From assembly GCA_945910925.1 (NCBI GenBank), contig CAMDZX010000073.1, positions 1-8,810 of the forward strand: 8,810 nucleotides of DNA, read 5' to 3'. Made by a program: the position numbers and the translations under genes. The stretch is from an uncultured bacterium (lineage in GTDB: Bacteria > Cyanobacteriota > Vampirovibrionia > Gastranaerophilales > Gastranaerophilaceae). A model generated the notes under the pieces. The model made no database searches, was not told the origin of the DNA, and worked only from the letters and a program-made list of their open reading frames with translations. The stretch's first letter is position 1; each line of letters begins with the position of its first letter. Positions 1 through 6,422 of this stretch are shown piece by piece.

Positions 1-139
1 CATAACCTCCCGGAATTGCCCATTTACCTTTGAACGGTTCGTTATCTCTTTTTACCAGCAATACCTGTAAGTTATTATTCTTAATTGTCAATATAACCGT
101 GTCGACAGTTATTTCATGTGTTTTTGTTTCGTTGAACAT
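1..139 (-). CDS. Nudix hydrolase-like protein, N-terminal fragment (cut by left window edge)
   Basis: Reading the minus strand from an ATG at 139 gives 46 residues open to the window edge. They start MFNETKTHEITVDTVILTI and run through LQVLLVKRD, EPFKGKWAIPGG and Y. This is the usual start of a Nudix fold: a first beta strand, the 'vLLvkR' strand, then the 'PF-G-W-(A/L)-PGG' loop that leads into the Nudix box. The catalytic box itself (GX5EX7REUXEEXGU) lies beyond the edge apart from its first glycine, so activity cannot be judged. Nudix enzymes hydrolyse nucleoside diphosphates linked to another moiety. The TVDTVILTI and EPFKGKWAIPGG wording resembles ADP-ribose pyrophosphatases and the NrtR group, which adds a C-terminal winged helix and acts as an NAD-metabolism repressor; which of these it is cannot be seen here. 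The start is supported by GAGG on the minus strand 9 nt before the ATG. The gene is divergent from the flavoprotein gene at 275. Confidence 0.85.
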   Translation of the reverse strand, partial: MFNETKTHEITVDTVILTIKNNNLQVLLVKRDNEPFKGKWAIPGGY

Positions 140-274
140 TTATGTTATCCTCATGTCAATTATATGATAAACATATTATTTTGGTATAGTTTGTAAAAAT
201 AATTAAAATTTGCTTTATTAAATTTCATGTTTAGTCTATCGTAAATAAGTAATAGATTAGTGGAGTGAGTTGTC
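140..274. promoter_or_regulatory. Divergent intergenic region with candidate promoters for both flanking genes
   Basis: This very AT-rich 135-bp gap separates two genes that read away from each other, so it should hold both promoters. For the plus strand the best element is an extended -10, TGGTATAGT at 182-190 (TG, one base, then TATAGT), with no good -35; it would give a leader of roughly 75-80 nt. For the minus strand a perfect TATAAT lies at 164-159, about 20 nt from the Nudix start, with a poor -35. The plus-strand gene has GGAG at 262-265, 9 nt before its ATG. These are hexamer matches in AT-rich DNA, so each is tentative; only the general assignment as a divergent control region is firm. 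Confidence 0.5.
153..174. promoter_or_regulatory. Imperfect operator-like dyad over the Nudix -10 candidate
   Basis: ATGTCAAT at 153-160 and ATAAACAT at 167-174 form an inverted repeat around a 6-bp centre; the arms match at 6 of 8 positions. The dyad covers the minus-strand TATAAT at 164-159 and ends 8 bp before the plus-strand extended -10 at 182. A repressor bound here could affect both promoters. With 6 of 8 matches in AT-rich DNA this could be chance, and no binding protein is identified. Confidence 0.2.
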
Positions 275-1648
275 ATGTATAATGTTGCGATTATTGGTGC
301 AGGCCCTGCAGGGATTTTTTCTGCTCTTGAAATTGTGAAATTAAAACCGGATTGGAAAGTAGTCCTTATCGAAAAAGGTGATAGGATTGAAGATAGAAAA
401 TGCCTTCTTCGTGAAGGATATGCAAAATGTCCTTCCTGTAAAAAATGCGGACTTTTATGCGGCTGGGGCGGTGCAGGTGCATTCTCGGACGGTAAACTTA
501 CTCTTACACCTGATGTTGGCGGAAACCTCGTCGATTATATGTCAAGAAGTGATGTAGAGGACTTAATAGATTATTCAGACAAATTGTATCTCAAGTACGG
601 TGCAACCGATGAAGTTTTCGGAACCGACAGAAAAATATTTGATGAATTGGAAAGACAAGCTGCACTTGCCGAGCTTAAACTTGTTCATTCACCTGTCAGA
701 CATCTTGGTACAGAAAGAAGTCTTGATGTTTTGAAAAACATGCAAGATTATTTGATGGACAAAATTACGATACTTAACAATGTGACTGCAAAGAATTTGA
801 TTGTTGAGTGTGAACAGGTTAAGGGAATTGTATTGGATAACGGAGAAACCATACATTCCGAATACACAATAATTGCTCCGGGACGTGAGGGTGCAGATTG
901 GTTAACTCACGAATTTGCGAAAAACAAAATCGGCATGGTTAACAATGCCGTTGATGTAGGGGTAAGGGTTGAGCTCCCAGCTCCGGTTTTTGAACCGATT
1001 ACGGATAAACTGTACGAATCAAAACTCGTGTATCATTCTCCAAAATTCGGAGATGCGGTAAGAACCTTCTGTATGAATCCGAACGGAGAAGTTGTTCAGG
1101 AAAATTATAACGGGATTGCAACCGTGAACGGTCACAGTTATGCAAATATCAAAACAAAAAATACAAACTTTGCACTCTTGGTGAGCGAAAGATTTACAGA
1201 GCCTTTCAAAGAACCTATTGCATACGGTCAAAGAATTGCAAGCCTTGCAAACATGCTCGGTGGCGGAATATTGGTACAAAGGTTCGGAGATTTACTTGAC
1301 GGCAGACGTTCTACTCCTGAGCGTTTAAAATCAAGCATTATTGAACCTACGCTTAAATGTGCAACTCCCGGGGATTTAAGTCTTGTTCTGCCATACAGAC
1401 AGTTAACAAGTATTATTGAAATGTTGTTTGCCTTAGATAAGATTGCACCGGGAACTGCTTCGAGATACACATTGTTATACGGTATTGAAGTCAAGTTCTA
1501 TTCTGCACGTGTAAAATTAACTGACGAACTTGAAACCGAAGGGGTTAAAAATCTGTTCACAATTGGTGATGGGGCAGGTGTAACCAGAGGTTTGATACAA
1601 GCTTCCGCATCAGGTGTACATGTGGCAAGAGTTATTTGCTCAAGATAG
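275..1648 (+). CDS. FAD-dependent dehydrogenase of the COG2509 type (uncharacterised function)
   Basis: The 457-residue protein opens with a Rossmann dinucleotide-binding motif, GAGPAG at residues 8-13, followed by an acidic residue, E33 in LIEKGD, which fits binding of the FAD adenosine ribose. After it comes a cysteine-rich segment, C52-x2-C55-x2-C58-x3-C62, running straight into GWGGAGAFSDGKL (63-75), a hallmark of COG2509 uncharacterised FAD-dependent dehydrogenases. The second FAD motif, TIGDGAG (about 429-435), is followed by GLIQASASG near the C terminus, as in many two-dinucleotide-binding flavoproteins. There is no signal peptide or membrane segment, so it should be cytosolic. Substrate and partner are unknown for the family. 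The start is supported by GGAG 9 nt upstream. The stop is 23 nt before the kinase ATG, so the two are probably co-transcribed. Length looks normal for the family, perhaps on the short side. Family assignment is confident; a redox or metal role for the cysteines is inference. Confidence 0.88.
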   Translation: MYNVAIIGAGPAGIFSALEIVKLKPDWKVVLIEKGDRIEDRKCLLREGYAKCPSCKKCGLLCGWGGAGAFSDGKLTLTPDVGGNLVDYMSRSDVEDLIDYSDKLYLKYGATDEVFGTDRKIFDELERQAALAELKLVHSPVRHLGTERSLDVLKNMQDYLMDKITILNNVTAKNLIVECEQVKGIVLDNGETIHSEYTIIAPGREGADWLTHEFAKNKIGMVNNAVDVGVRVELPAPVFEPITDKLYESKLVYHSPKFGDAVRTFCMNPNGEVVQENYNGIATVNGHSYANIKTKNTNFALLVSERFTEPFKEPIAYGQRIASLANMLGGGILVQRFGDLLDGRRSTPERLKSSIIEPTLKCATPGDLSLVLPYRQLTSIIEMLFALDKIAPGTASRYTLLYGIEVKFYSARVKLTDELETEGVKNLFTIGDGAGVTRGLIQASASGVHVARVICSR

Positions 1649-1664
1649 TATTACATGGTATAAT
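1636..1664 (+). promoter_or_regulatory. Candidate internal promoter (extended -10) for the histidine kinase gene
   Basis: TGGTATAAT at 1656-1664 is a full extended -10 (TG, one base, perfect TATAAT). A partial -35, TTGCTC at 1636-1641 (3 of 6 matches), lies exactly 17 bp upstream and overlaps the last codons of the flavoprotein gene. Transcription would begin about 1671, right at the ATG at 1672. This is the best promoter match I see in the window, but it is unproven. Confidence 0.45.
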
Positions 1665-1671
1665 TCGGGGT

Positions 1672-3552
1672 ATGGATAATAAATTTACTTTTAAAGGCAT
1701 GACTGCGCAAAGAAAATTAATTCTTCAGGGCTTTATACTGAGTACTATTCTGATAGTATCTATTGCGGGACTTGCCGTGTTAAATATACAAAAAAATCTT
1801 GATGCCGCATACACAAGTTTCGGGCAAATTTTATCAAAAACACTTGCAATAGAAAGTGTTGAATTGATAAAAGATATTCCTGAAACGGCAAAGGTTGATA
1901 CATTAAGAGTACATTCCGATTCTATTTTACGCAGTAACAGAGATATTGCTTTTATTGAGTTCAGGGATGCAAATTCTAAAGTTATTTATTCAAGCAGAGA
2001 TTATTACTATGCACAGTCCCAAAATTCAAAAGTGTCAGTAAGCTCTCCAATGGTAACAAAAGATGCAAACGGTTCGAAGGTTGTCGGCTCGGTTATGGTC
2101 GGTCTGTCAGGCTCTATAATCGAAAATATCACAACAACTACGCGCGCCTCTTTGATATTTGCTTTTATCGTTGCTTGGCTTGCGGTTGTTGCAATTGTAT
2201 TTATGGATACAATTCTTATCACAAGAGAATTAAAACAACTGCATGACGGGGTTCAAAAGATATCTTCGGGAGAATTTGGGTACAATATAGAATGCAAAGA
2301 CTCCAGTAAAGAAATTCAGGAATTATGCGATGCTTTCAACCGTATGTCAAATCGTTTGAGTAAATATAACGAACAAACAATGGAAAGCATTACACTTGAA
2401 AGAAATAAACTTGAAGCAGTTCTTATGAGCATCGCAAACGGTGTTGTTGTATGTGATAATTTTGATACTGTGGTACTTATCAACGAACAGGGTAAAAAAC
2501 TCTTGGAAGTTGAAGATGACGATATTATAAACACAAAAATTAATCAGTATTGTGATACAAACGGTGAACTCTGCTTTAAAGAAAAAATTGAGCAGTTCAA
2601 GGATACTCCGCTTGATGATATGGAGGGTACACCGTTATCCTTCAATATAGAAGTCGCAAAAAATGTTATCAAATCCGTAATATCTCCTATGTTTTCCCGA
2701 AACGGTGATTATGTGGGATATATTATTGTTTTGATAGATGTTACAAAAGAAGTCGAAATGGAGCAGTTACGTTCACAATTTATTTCAAACGTTTCGCACG
2801 AATTAAGAACTCCTGTTACGGTTTTAAGAAGTTATATTGATACTCTTTATAACTACGGAAACGACTTTGACTTTAACACACAAAAAGAATTTATCGGGGT
2901 AATGAATCAAGAGATTATCAGACTTAACACAATGGTTAATGATGTTCTTGATTTTTCACGCTATGAATCTCAAAACTTAAAACCTGTTATGAAGCCTGAA
3001 AATATTGTCGATATAATAAATGAATGTGTTGAACAGGTAAAAATATTGGCAGAAGAACATCAACTGGTATTTTCTATCATGATAGAACCTGATTTACCTG
3101 AGGTTGTTATTAATCGTGAAAGCATTACCAGAGCTTTAACAAATATTATTTCGAACGCTATTAAATATTCTCCTGACGGTAAGCGTATAAAGATACGTGC
3201 AGAACGTTCTCGGGTTGATGATTACCTTGAAGTTAGCGTTGAGGATCAGGGTCCGGGTATTGCGGAAGAATATCAAAAGAAAGTGTTTGACAGATTTTTC
3301 CGTGTTGAAAACGATACTCATACAGTAAAAGGTACGGGGCTGGGGCTGCATCTTGTTAAAATAGCCGTTGAAAAGCATCATAACGGTCAAGTCTTTGTAC
3401 AGTCTAAAGTCGGTGAAGGTTCAACCTTCGGGTTCAGAATTCCGTTTAAACATGTTGAACAAGTCGAAGAATATGTACCTAAAAATGTTCCGCAACAAAA
3501 TTCCGAAATTGATGAAGTCGGCGGATGGGAAATTAGTCTAGAGAAGCATTAG
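1672..3552 (+). CDS. Membrane sensor histidine kinase, PhoR/WalK-like (HAMP-PAS-HisKA-HATPase)
   Basis: Counting from the ATG at 1672, the 626-residue protein has a first membrane helix at about 17-37, an extracytoplasmic sensor of about 120 residues (IAFIEFRD and a following strand suggest a single-Cache/PAS-like fold), a second helix at about 160-184, a HAMP linker at 183-233, a cytoplasmic PAS domain at 243-356, and a HisKA domain whose H-box is FISNVSHELRTP with phospho-acceptor H376. The HATPase domain shows the N-box (NIISNAIKYS, N495), G1 DQGPG (525-529), F-box FDRFF and G2 GTGLGL (554-559). All catalytic boxes are intact. This order matches PhoR and WalK/VicK kinases; H376 should autophosphorylate and pass phosphate to a response regulator, none of which is encoded here. 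The tail of about 30 residues after the HATPase is not conserved-looking. The frame also opens with TTG at 1636, overlapping the flavoprotein gene by 13 nt; I prefer the ATG because the extra 12 residues look non-coding. The stop is 1 nt before folC. Confidence 0.9.
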   Translation: MDNKFTFKGMTAQRKLILQGFILSTILIVSIAGLAVLNIQKNLDAAYTSFGQILSKTLAIESVELIKDIPETAKVDTLRVHSDSILRSNRDIAFIEFRDANSKVIYSSRDYYYAQSQNSKVSVSSPMVTKDANGSKVVGSVMVGLSGSIIENITTTTRASLIFAFIVAWLAVVAIVFMDTILITRELKQLHDGVQKISSGEFGYNIECKDSSKEIQELCDAFNRMSNRLSKYNEQTMESITLERNKLEAVLMSIANGVVVCDNFDTVVLINEQGKKLLEVEDDDIINTKINQYCDTNGELCFKEKIEQFKDTPLDDMEGTPLSFNIEVAKNVIKSVISPMFSRNGDYVGYIIVLIDVTKEVEMEQLRSQFISNVSHELRTPVTVLRSYIDTLYNYGNDFDFNTQKEFIGVMNQEIIRLNTMVNDVLDFSRYESQNLKPVMKPENIVDIINECVEQVKILAEEHQLVFSIMIEPDLPEVVINRESITRALTNIISNAIKYSPDGKRIKIRAERSRVDDYLEVSVEDQGPGIAEEYQKKVFDRFFRVENDTHTVKGTGLGLHLVKIAVEKHHNGQVFVQSKVGEGSTFGFRIPFKHVEQVEEYVPKNVPQQNSEIDEVGGWEISLEKH

Positions 3553-3553
3553 T

Positions 3554-4753
3554 ATGTCAAATTATCAAGAAACAATTGATTTAATCACGTCTAAAGGAAA
3601 GTTTTATATAGATTTAGGTCTTGATAGAATACAACAAGTTTTGGCAGAATTAGGTAATCCTCAAGAAAAAATTAAGTGTATACAAGTTGCGGGTACAAAC
3701 GGTAAGGGTTCTGTTTGCACAATTTTATCCTCAGTATTAACAACTGCAGGTTATAAAACAGGACTGTTCATAAGTCCGCATATTTATGATTATACCGAAA
3801 GAATTAGAATTAATGATGTTGCTATATCACAAGAAGATTTTGCATCATACGCATCACAAATTATAGAATGTGCAGAATCTATAAAAGTTCATCTTACCGA
3901 ATTCGAAATTCTAACGGCTATGATGTTTAAATACTTTGCCGATAAAGATGTTGAGGTCGCGGTTATTGAAACGGGACTCGGCGGAAGGCTTGATGCGACA
4001 AATGTCGTTTCAAAAAACCTTTGTTCAATAATTACGCATATTGATTTAGACCACACGGACAGACTCGGAAATACAAAAGATAAAATAGCGTTTGAAAAAG
4101 CAGGAATTATAAAACCCGACTGCCCTATTATCACATCAGAAGGATACGAGGCTATACGAGATAGAGCCGATGAATTAAATTCGTTAATGGTTATGGTAAA
4201 TCCATATATTGAACAATCTTTTATTAATTCTTTGAGTTTAAAAGGTATACAACAACAAGAAAATCTTGCACTTGCTCTTGCGGCAATAAGATATGCATTT
4301 AAAGATATTGACGATAATACAATTATTAAAGGATTGGCTAATGTTAAACATATATGCCGTTTCCAATACCTAAAAGAACAGAATATGATTATTGATGGTG
4401 CGCATAATCCAAACGGTATAAGAGTATTAAATCAAAATTTAGATTATTATTTCCCGGACATCAAAAAGCGTTTTATATTCGGTTGTTTAAAATCAAAGGA
4501 TTACAAACAAATGCTCGGCGAATTGTTTAGTTTTTCAAGATACGAGGATAATCAACCTGAAATTTATTTTTATGAATTAAAGTCTGCGGATTCCTGCTCT
4601 TTTGAAACATTAAGAGATGAATGTATTTATTATTCTAAAAAACTAAATTCAATCAATGATATTGTATTTTCAAAAGACGTACTTACTGTCATTTGTGGCT
4701 CTTTATATATGATACACGAATTGACGGACAAAGATATCGTGTTACGCTCTTAA
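3554..4753 (+). CDS. folC: Folylpolyglutamate synthase / dihydrofolate synthase
   Basis: FolC is a cytosolic Mur-ligase-fold enzyme that uses ATP to join glutamate to dihydropteroate and/or to extend the polyglutamate tail of folates. The 399-residue protein has the ATP-binding P-loop AGTNGKGSV (46-54), SPHIYDYTERI (74-84), the ETGLGGRLDATN segment (139-150), the metal-site region HIDLDHTDRLGNT (162-174) followed by EKAGIIKP (181-188), and the C-terminal domain opener DGAHNPNG (281-288). These are all FolC signatures. Whether it has both activities cannot be told from sequence alone. It is somewhat short for the family (commonly about 420-440 residues), mainly in the segment between the two domains and the C-terminal domain. 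Where many members have a Gly-Arg-Phe motif before the C-terminal domain, this one has CRF (C268-R269-F270). It starts 1 nt after the kinase stop with only a weak GAGAAG upstream, so it is probably translated by coupling. Its 3' end overlaps the convergent aminotransferase by 12 bp. No other folate gene is in the window. Confidence 0.93.
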   Translation: MSNYQETIDLITSKGKFYIDLGLDRIQQVLAELGNPQEKIKCIQVAGTNGKGSVCTILSSVLTTAGYKTGLFISPHIYDYTERIRINDVAISQEDFASYASQIIECAESIKVHLTEFEILTAMMFKYFADKDVEVAVIETGLGGRLDATNVVSKNLCSIITHIDLDHTDRLGNTKDKIAFEKAGIIKPDCPIITSEGYEAIRDRADELNSLMVMVNPYIEQSFINSLSLKGIQQQENLALALAAIRYAFKDIDDNTIIKGLANVKHICRFQYLKEQNMIIDGAHNPNGIRVLNQNLDYYFPDIKKRFIFGCLKSKDYKQMLGELFSFSRYEDNQPEIYFYELKSADSCSFETLRDECIYYSKKLNSINDIVFSKDVLTVICGSLYMIHELTDKDIVLRS

Positions 4754-5905
4754 TCTTGAAACAAATTTTTCCAGTCGTTCCATTGCAATTTTTAAAGTTT
4801 CAAGAGAATATGCGTAAGATATTCTTAAAAAACCTTCACCGCTATCCCCGAAAGCTGTACCCGGAACGGTTGCAACTTTTTCCTCCGTCAGGAATTTTGT
4901 TGCAAATTCTTCGCTTGTCATTCCAAACTCTCTAATACACGGGAAAACATAGAATGCCCCAAAAGGTTCAAAACATTCCAATCCCATCTTTTTGAAAGCA
5001 GACATTAAATATCTTCGTCTTTGATTATATGCAGTTTTCATTTCAAGAATATCTGCATCCCCGTTTTTAAGAGCTTCAATTGCAGCATATTGGCTTGTTG
5101 TTGGGGCACACATAATTGCATATTGATGTATTTTTGTCATTTGTTTTATAATCTCACTTGGTCCGCATGCATATCCTAAACGCCAGCCTGTCATTGCGTA
5201 AGCCTTTGAAAACCCGTTTATTAAAAGTGTTCTTTCCTTCATGCCGGGAATTGAAGTTATTGAAACATGTTTATCCTTGTATGTTAACTCAGCGTATATT
5301 TCATCTGACATAACAAAAATATCTTTTTCAATAATAATTTTTGCAATTTTTTCTAAGTCATCCTTCTCCATAATAGAGCCTGTCGGATTATTTGGAAACG
5401 GAAGTACAAGTATTTTTGTTTTCTCTGTTATTGCATTCAACAGTTCTTCCGATGTTAATCTGAATTCATTCTCAGCTTTTAGGTTTATAATAACAGGTTT
5501 TGCCCCTGCAAGTATCGCACAAGGTTCATACGAAACATAACTCGGCTGAGGAATCAAAACTTCATCGCCCGGATTTATCATCGCTCTAAAGCCAATATCA
5601 ATTGCTTCAGAGCCGCCAACCGTTACAAGAACATCTGTATCAGGGTTATATTCAACATTTTGAGAACGTTTCATATAATTACAAATCTCTTGCTTAAGTT
5701 CTTTTAAACCGCTGTTTGAAGTATAAAAAGTACGACCTTTTTCCAGCGAATATATACCTTCATCACGAATATGCCATGGTGTATCAAAATCAGGTTCTCC
5801 AACCCCCAAAGAAATTGCATCCTTCATTTCAGAAACTATATCAAAGAATTTTCTGATACCTGAAGGCTTTATATTTACAATATCATCTGCTAAAAAGTTT
5901 CTCAT
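4742..5905 (-). CDS. Class I/II PLP-dependent aminotransferase
   Basis: This is a fold-type I aminotransferase of 387 residues, a normal length. Visible motifs are the N-terminal GVGEPDFDTP (34-43), substrate/PLP-loop GGSEAI (97-102), PNNPTG (171-176, with the PLP-contacting Asn), DEIY (201-204, with D201 for the pyridine nitrogen), the Schiff-base lysine K234 in GFSKAYAMTGWR, phosphate-binding R242, and R361 in FLRISYA for the substrate alpha-carboxylate. All key residues are present, so it should be active. The subgroup is that of Bacillus PatA and related aspartate-type aminotransferases; the true amino-group donor is not determinable, and candidates include aspartate, aromatic, alanine or diaminopimelate-type substrates. 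Its ATG overlaps the stop of the Lrp-type gene as ATGA, with GAGG on the minus strand 10 nt upstream, so translation is probably coupled to the regulator. The 3' end overlaps folC by 12 bp. Confidence 0.93.
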   Translation of the reverse strand: MRNFLADDIVNIKPSGIRKFFDIVSEMKDAISLGVGEPDFDTPWHIRDEGIYSLEKGRTFYTSNSGLKELKQEICNYMKRSQNVEYNPDTDVLVTVGGSEAIDIGFRAMINPGDEVLIPQPSYVSYEPCAILAGAKPVIINLKAENEFRLTSEELLNAITEKTKILVLPFPNNPTGSIMEKDDLEKIAKIIIEKDIFVMSDEIYAELTYKDKHVSITSIPGMKERTLLINGFSKAYAMTGWRLGYACGPSEIIKQMTKIHQYAIMCAPTTSQYAAIEALKNGDADILEMKTAYNQRRRYLMSAFKKMGLECFEPFGAFYVFPCIREFGMTSEEFATKFLTEEKVATVPGTAFGDSGEGFLRISYAYSLETLKIAMERLEKFVSRLRA

Positions 5906-6384
5906 GGAGTAATAGCCTCTCTTTTGTCTTCATATTTTTCGGAGAACATTATTCCATGGTCCTTGTACTTCTTCAAAATAAAATGCGTTGCCGTACTTAA
6001 TACACTATCGAGAGTTGAGAGTTTATCAGAAACAAAATTTGCAATCTCTTTTAAAGATTTTTCTTCTAATATAACAAGCAGATCAAATCCGCCTGAAATT
6101 AAATAAACGGCACGAACCTCAGGATATTTATAAATCCTTTCGGCAATACTGTCAAAACCTTGCCCTCTTTGAGGTGTAACTCTTACCTCAATCAATGCGG
6201 TAACTTTTTCAATATCTGTTTTTTCCCAATTAATCAAGGTGTGGAATCCGCATATAACACCGTCATCTTGAAGCTTTGCAAGTTCGTTTATTATATCAAT
6301 TTCTTGCACCCCGAGTAATACTGCCAAATCTTTTGTATCAATTCTACTGTTTTTTTCAATAATTGCAAGTAATTCTTCTCTCAT
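5902..6384 (-). CDS. Lrp/AsnC-family transcriptional regulator
   Basis: The 160-residue protein has a typical Lrp/AsnC layout: an N-terminal winged helix-turn-helix at about 1-50 (IDTKDLAVLLGV, then the recognition helix ending ELAKLQDDGVI), and a C-terminal RAM domain at about 60-140 that in the family forms dimers/octamers and binds small effectors, usually amino acids. Y94-L95-I96 and GGFDLLV (98-104) match the family's conserved 'GxyDlll' effector-side strand and loop. Being fused by a 4-nt overlap to an aminotransferase gene, it most likely senses an amino acid made or consumed by that enzyme and controls its own operon; this is inference from context. The start is strongly supported by AAAAGGAG 5 nt before the ATG. 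Only 38 bp separate it from the AsmA-like gene upstream, and no convincing promoter or operator is visible in that gap. Confidence 0.92.
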   Translation of the reverse strand: MREELLAIIEKNSRIDTKDLAVLLGVQEIDIINELAKLQDDGVICGFHTLINWEKTDIEKVTALIEVRVTPQRGQGFDSIAERIYKYPEVRAVYLISGGFDLLVILEEKSLKEIANFVSDKLSTLDSVLSTATHFILKKYKDHGIMFSEKYEDKREAITP

Positions 6385-6389
6385 ACTTT

Positions 6390-6397
6390 CTCCTTTT
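6390..6397 (-). promoter_or_regulatory. Strong ribosome binding site of the Lrp/AsnC-type gene
   Basis: On the minus strand AAAAGGAG lies 5 nt before the ATG at 6384-6382. It is the clearest Shine-Dalgarno sequence in the window and fixes the regulator's start. It sits in the 38-bp gap after the AsmA-like gene, so the regulator can be translated efficiently from a shared transcript. Confidence 0.75.
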
Positions 6398-6422
6398 ATG
6401 AATATTTTATTACAAACATTCC

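Noticed and set aside
154..159. Perfect minus-strand TTGACA upstream of the Nudix gene
   Set aside because: It lies only about 15 nt from the start codon, so its -10 would fall within the coding region (131-136 is not -10-like). It is probably chance.
1636..1671. Kinase starting at TTG 1636 with 12 extra residues
   Set aside because: The extra residues do not resemble kinase N termini and overlap the flavoprotein gene. The ATG at 1672 gives a normal short basic N terminus before the first membrane helix, though it is not certain.
4693..4935. Short plus-strand open frame of 80 residues across the folC/aminotransferase junction
   Set aside because: It overlaps the ends of two well-supported genes in another frame, has no Shine-Dalgarno or recognisable domain, and looks random.
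5241..5540. Plus-strand open frame of 99 residues inside the aminotransferase gene
   Set aside because: It lies wholly within the conserved aminotransferase on the other strand, shows no motif or ribosome site, and is a shadow frame. The same applies to the other short antisense frames in the kinase, folC, flavoprotein and AsmA-like genes.
6385..6422. Separate promoter or operator for the Lrp-type gene in the 38-bp gap
   Set aside because: TGTAAT (6414-6409, minus strand) resembles a -10, but the position for a -35 reads AAACGT and no dyad is present. The gap is better explained as an operon spacer.
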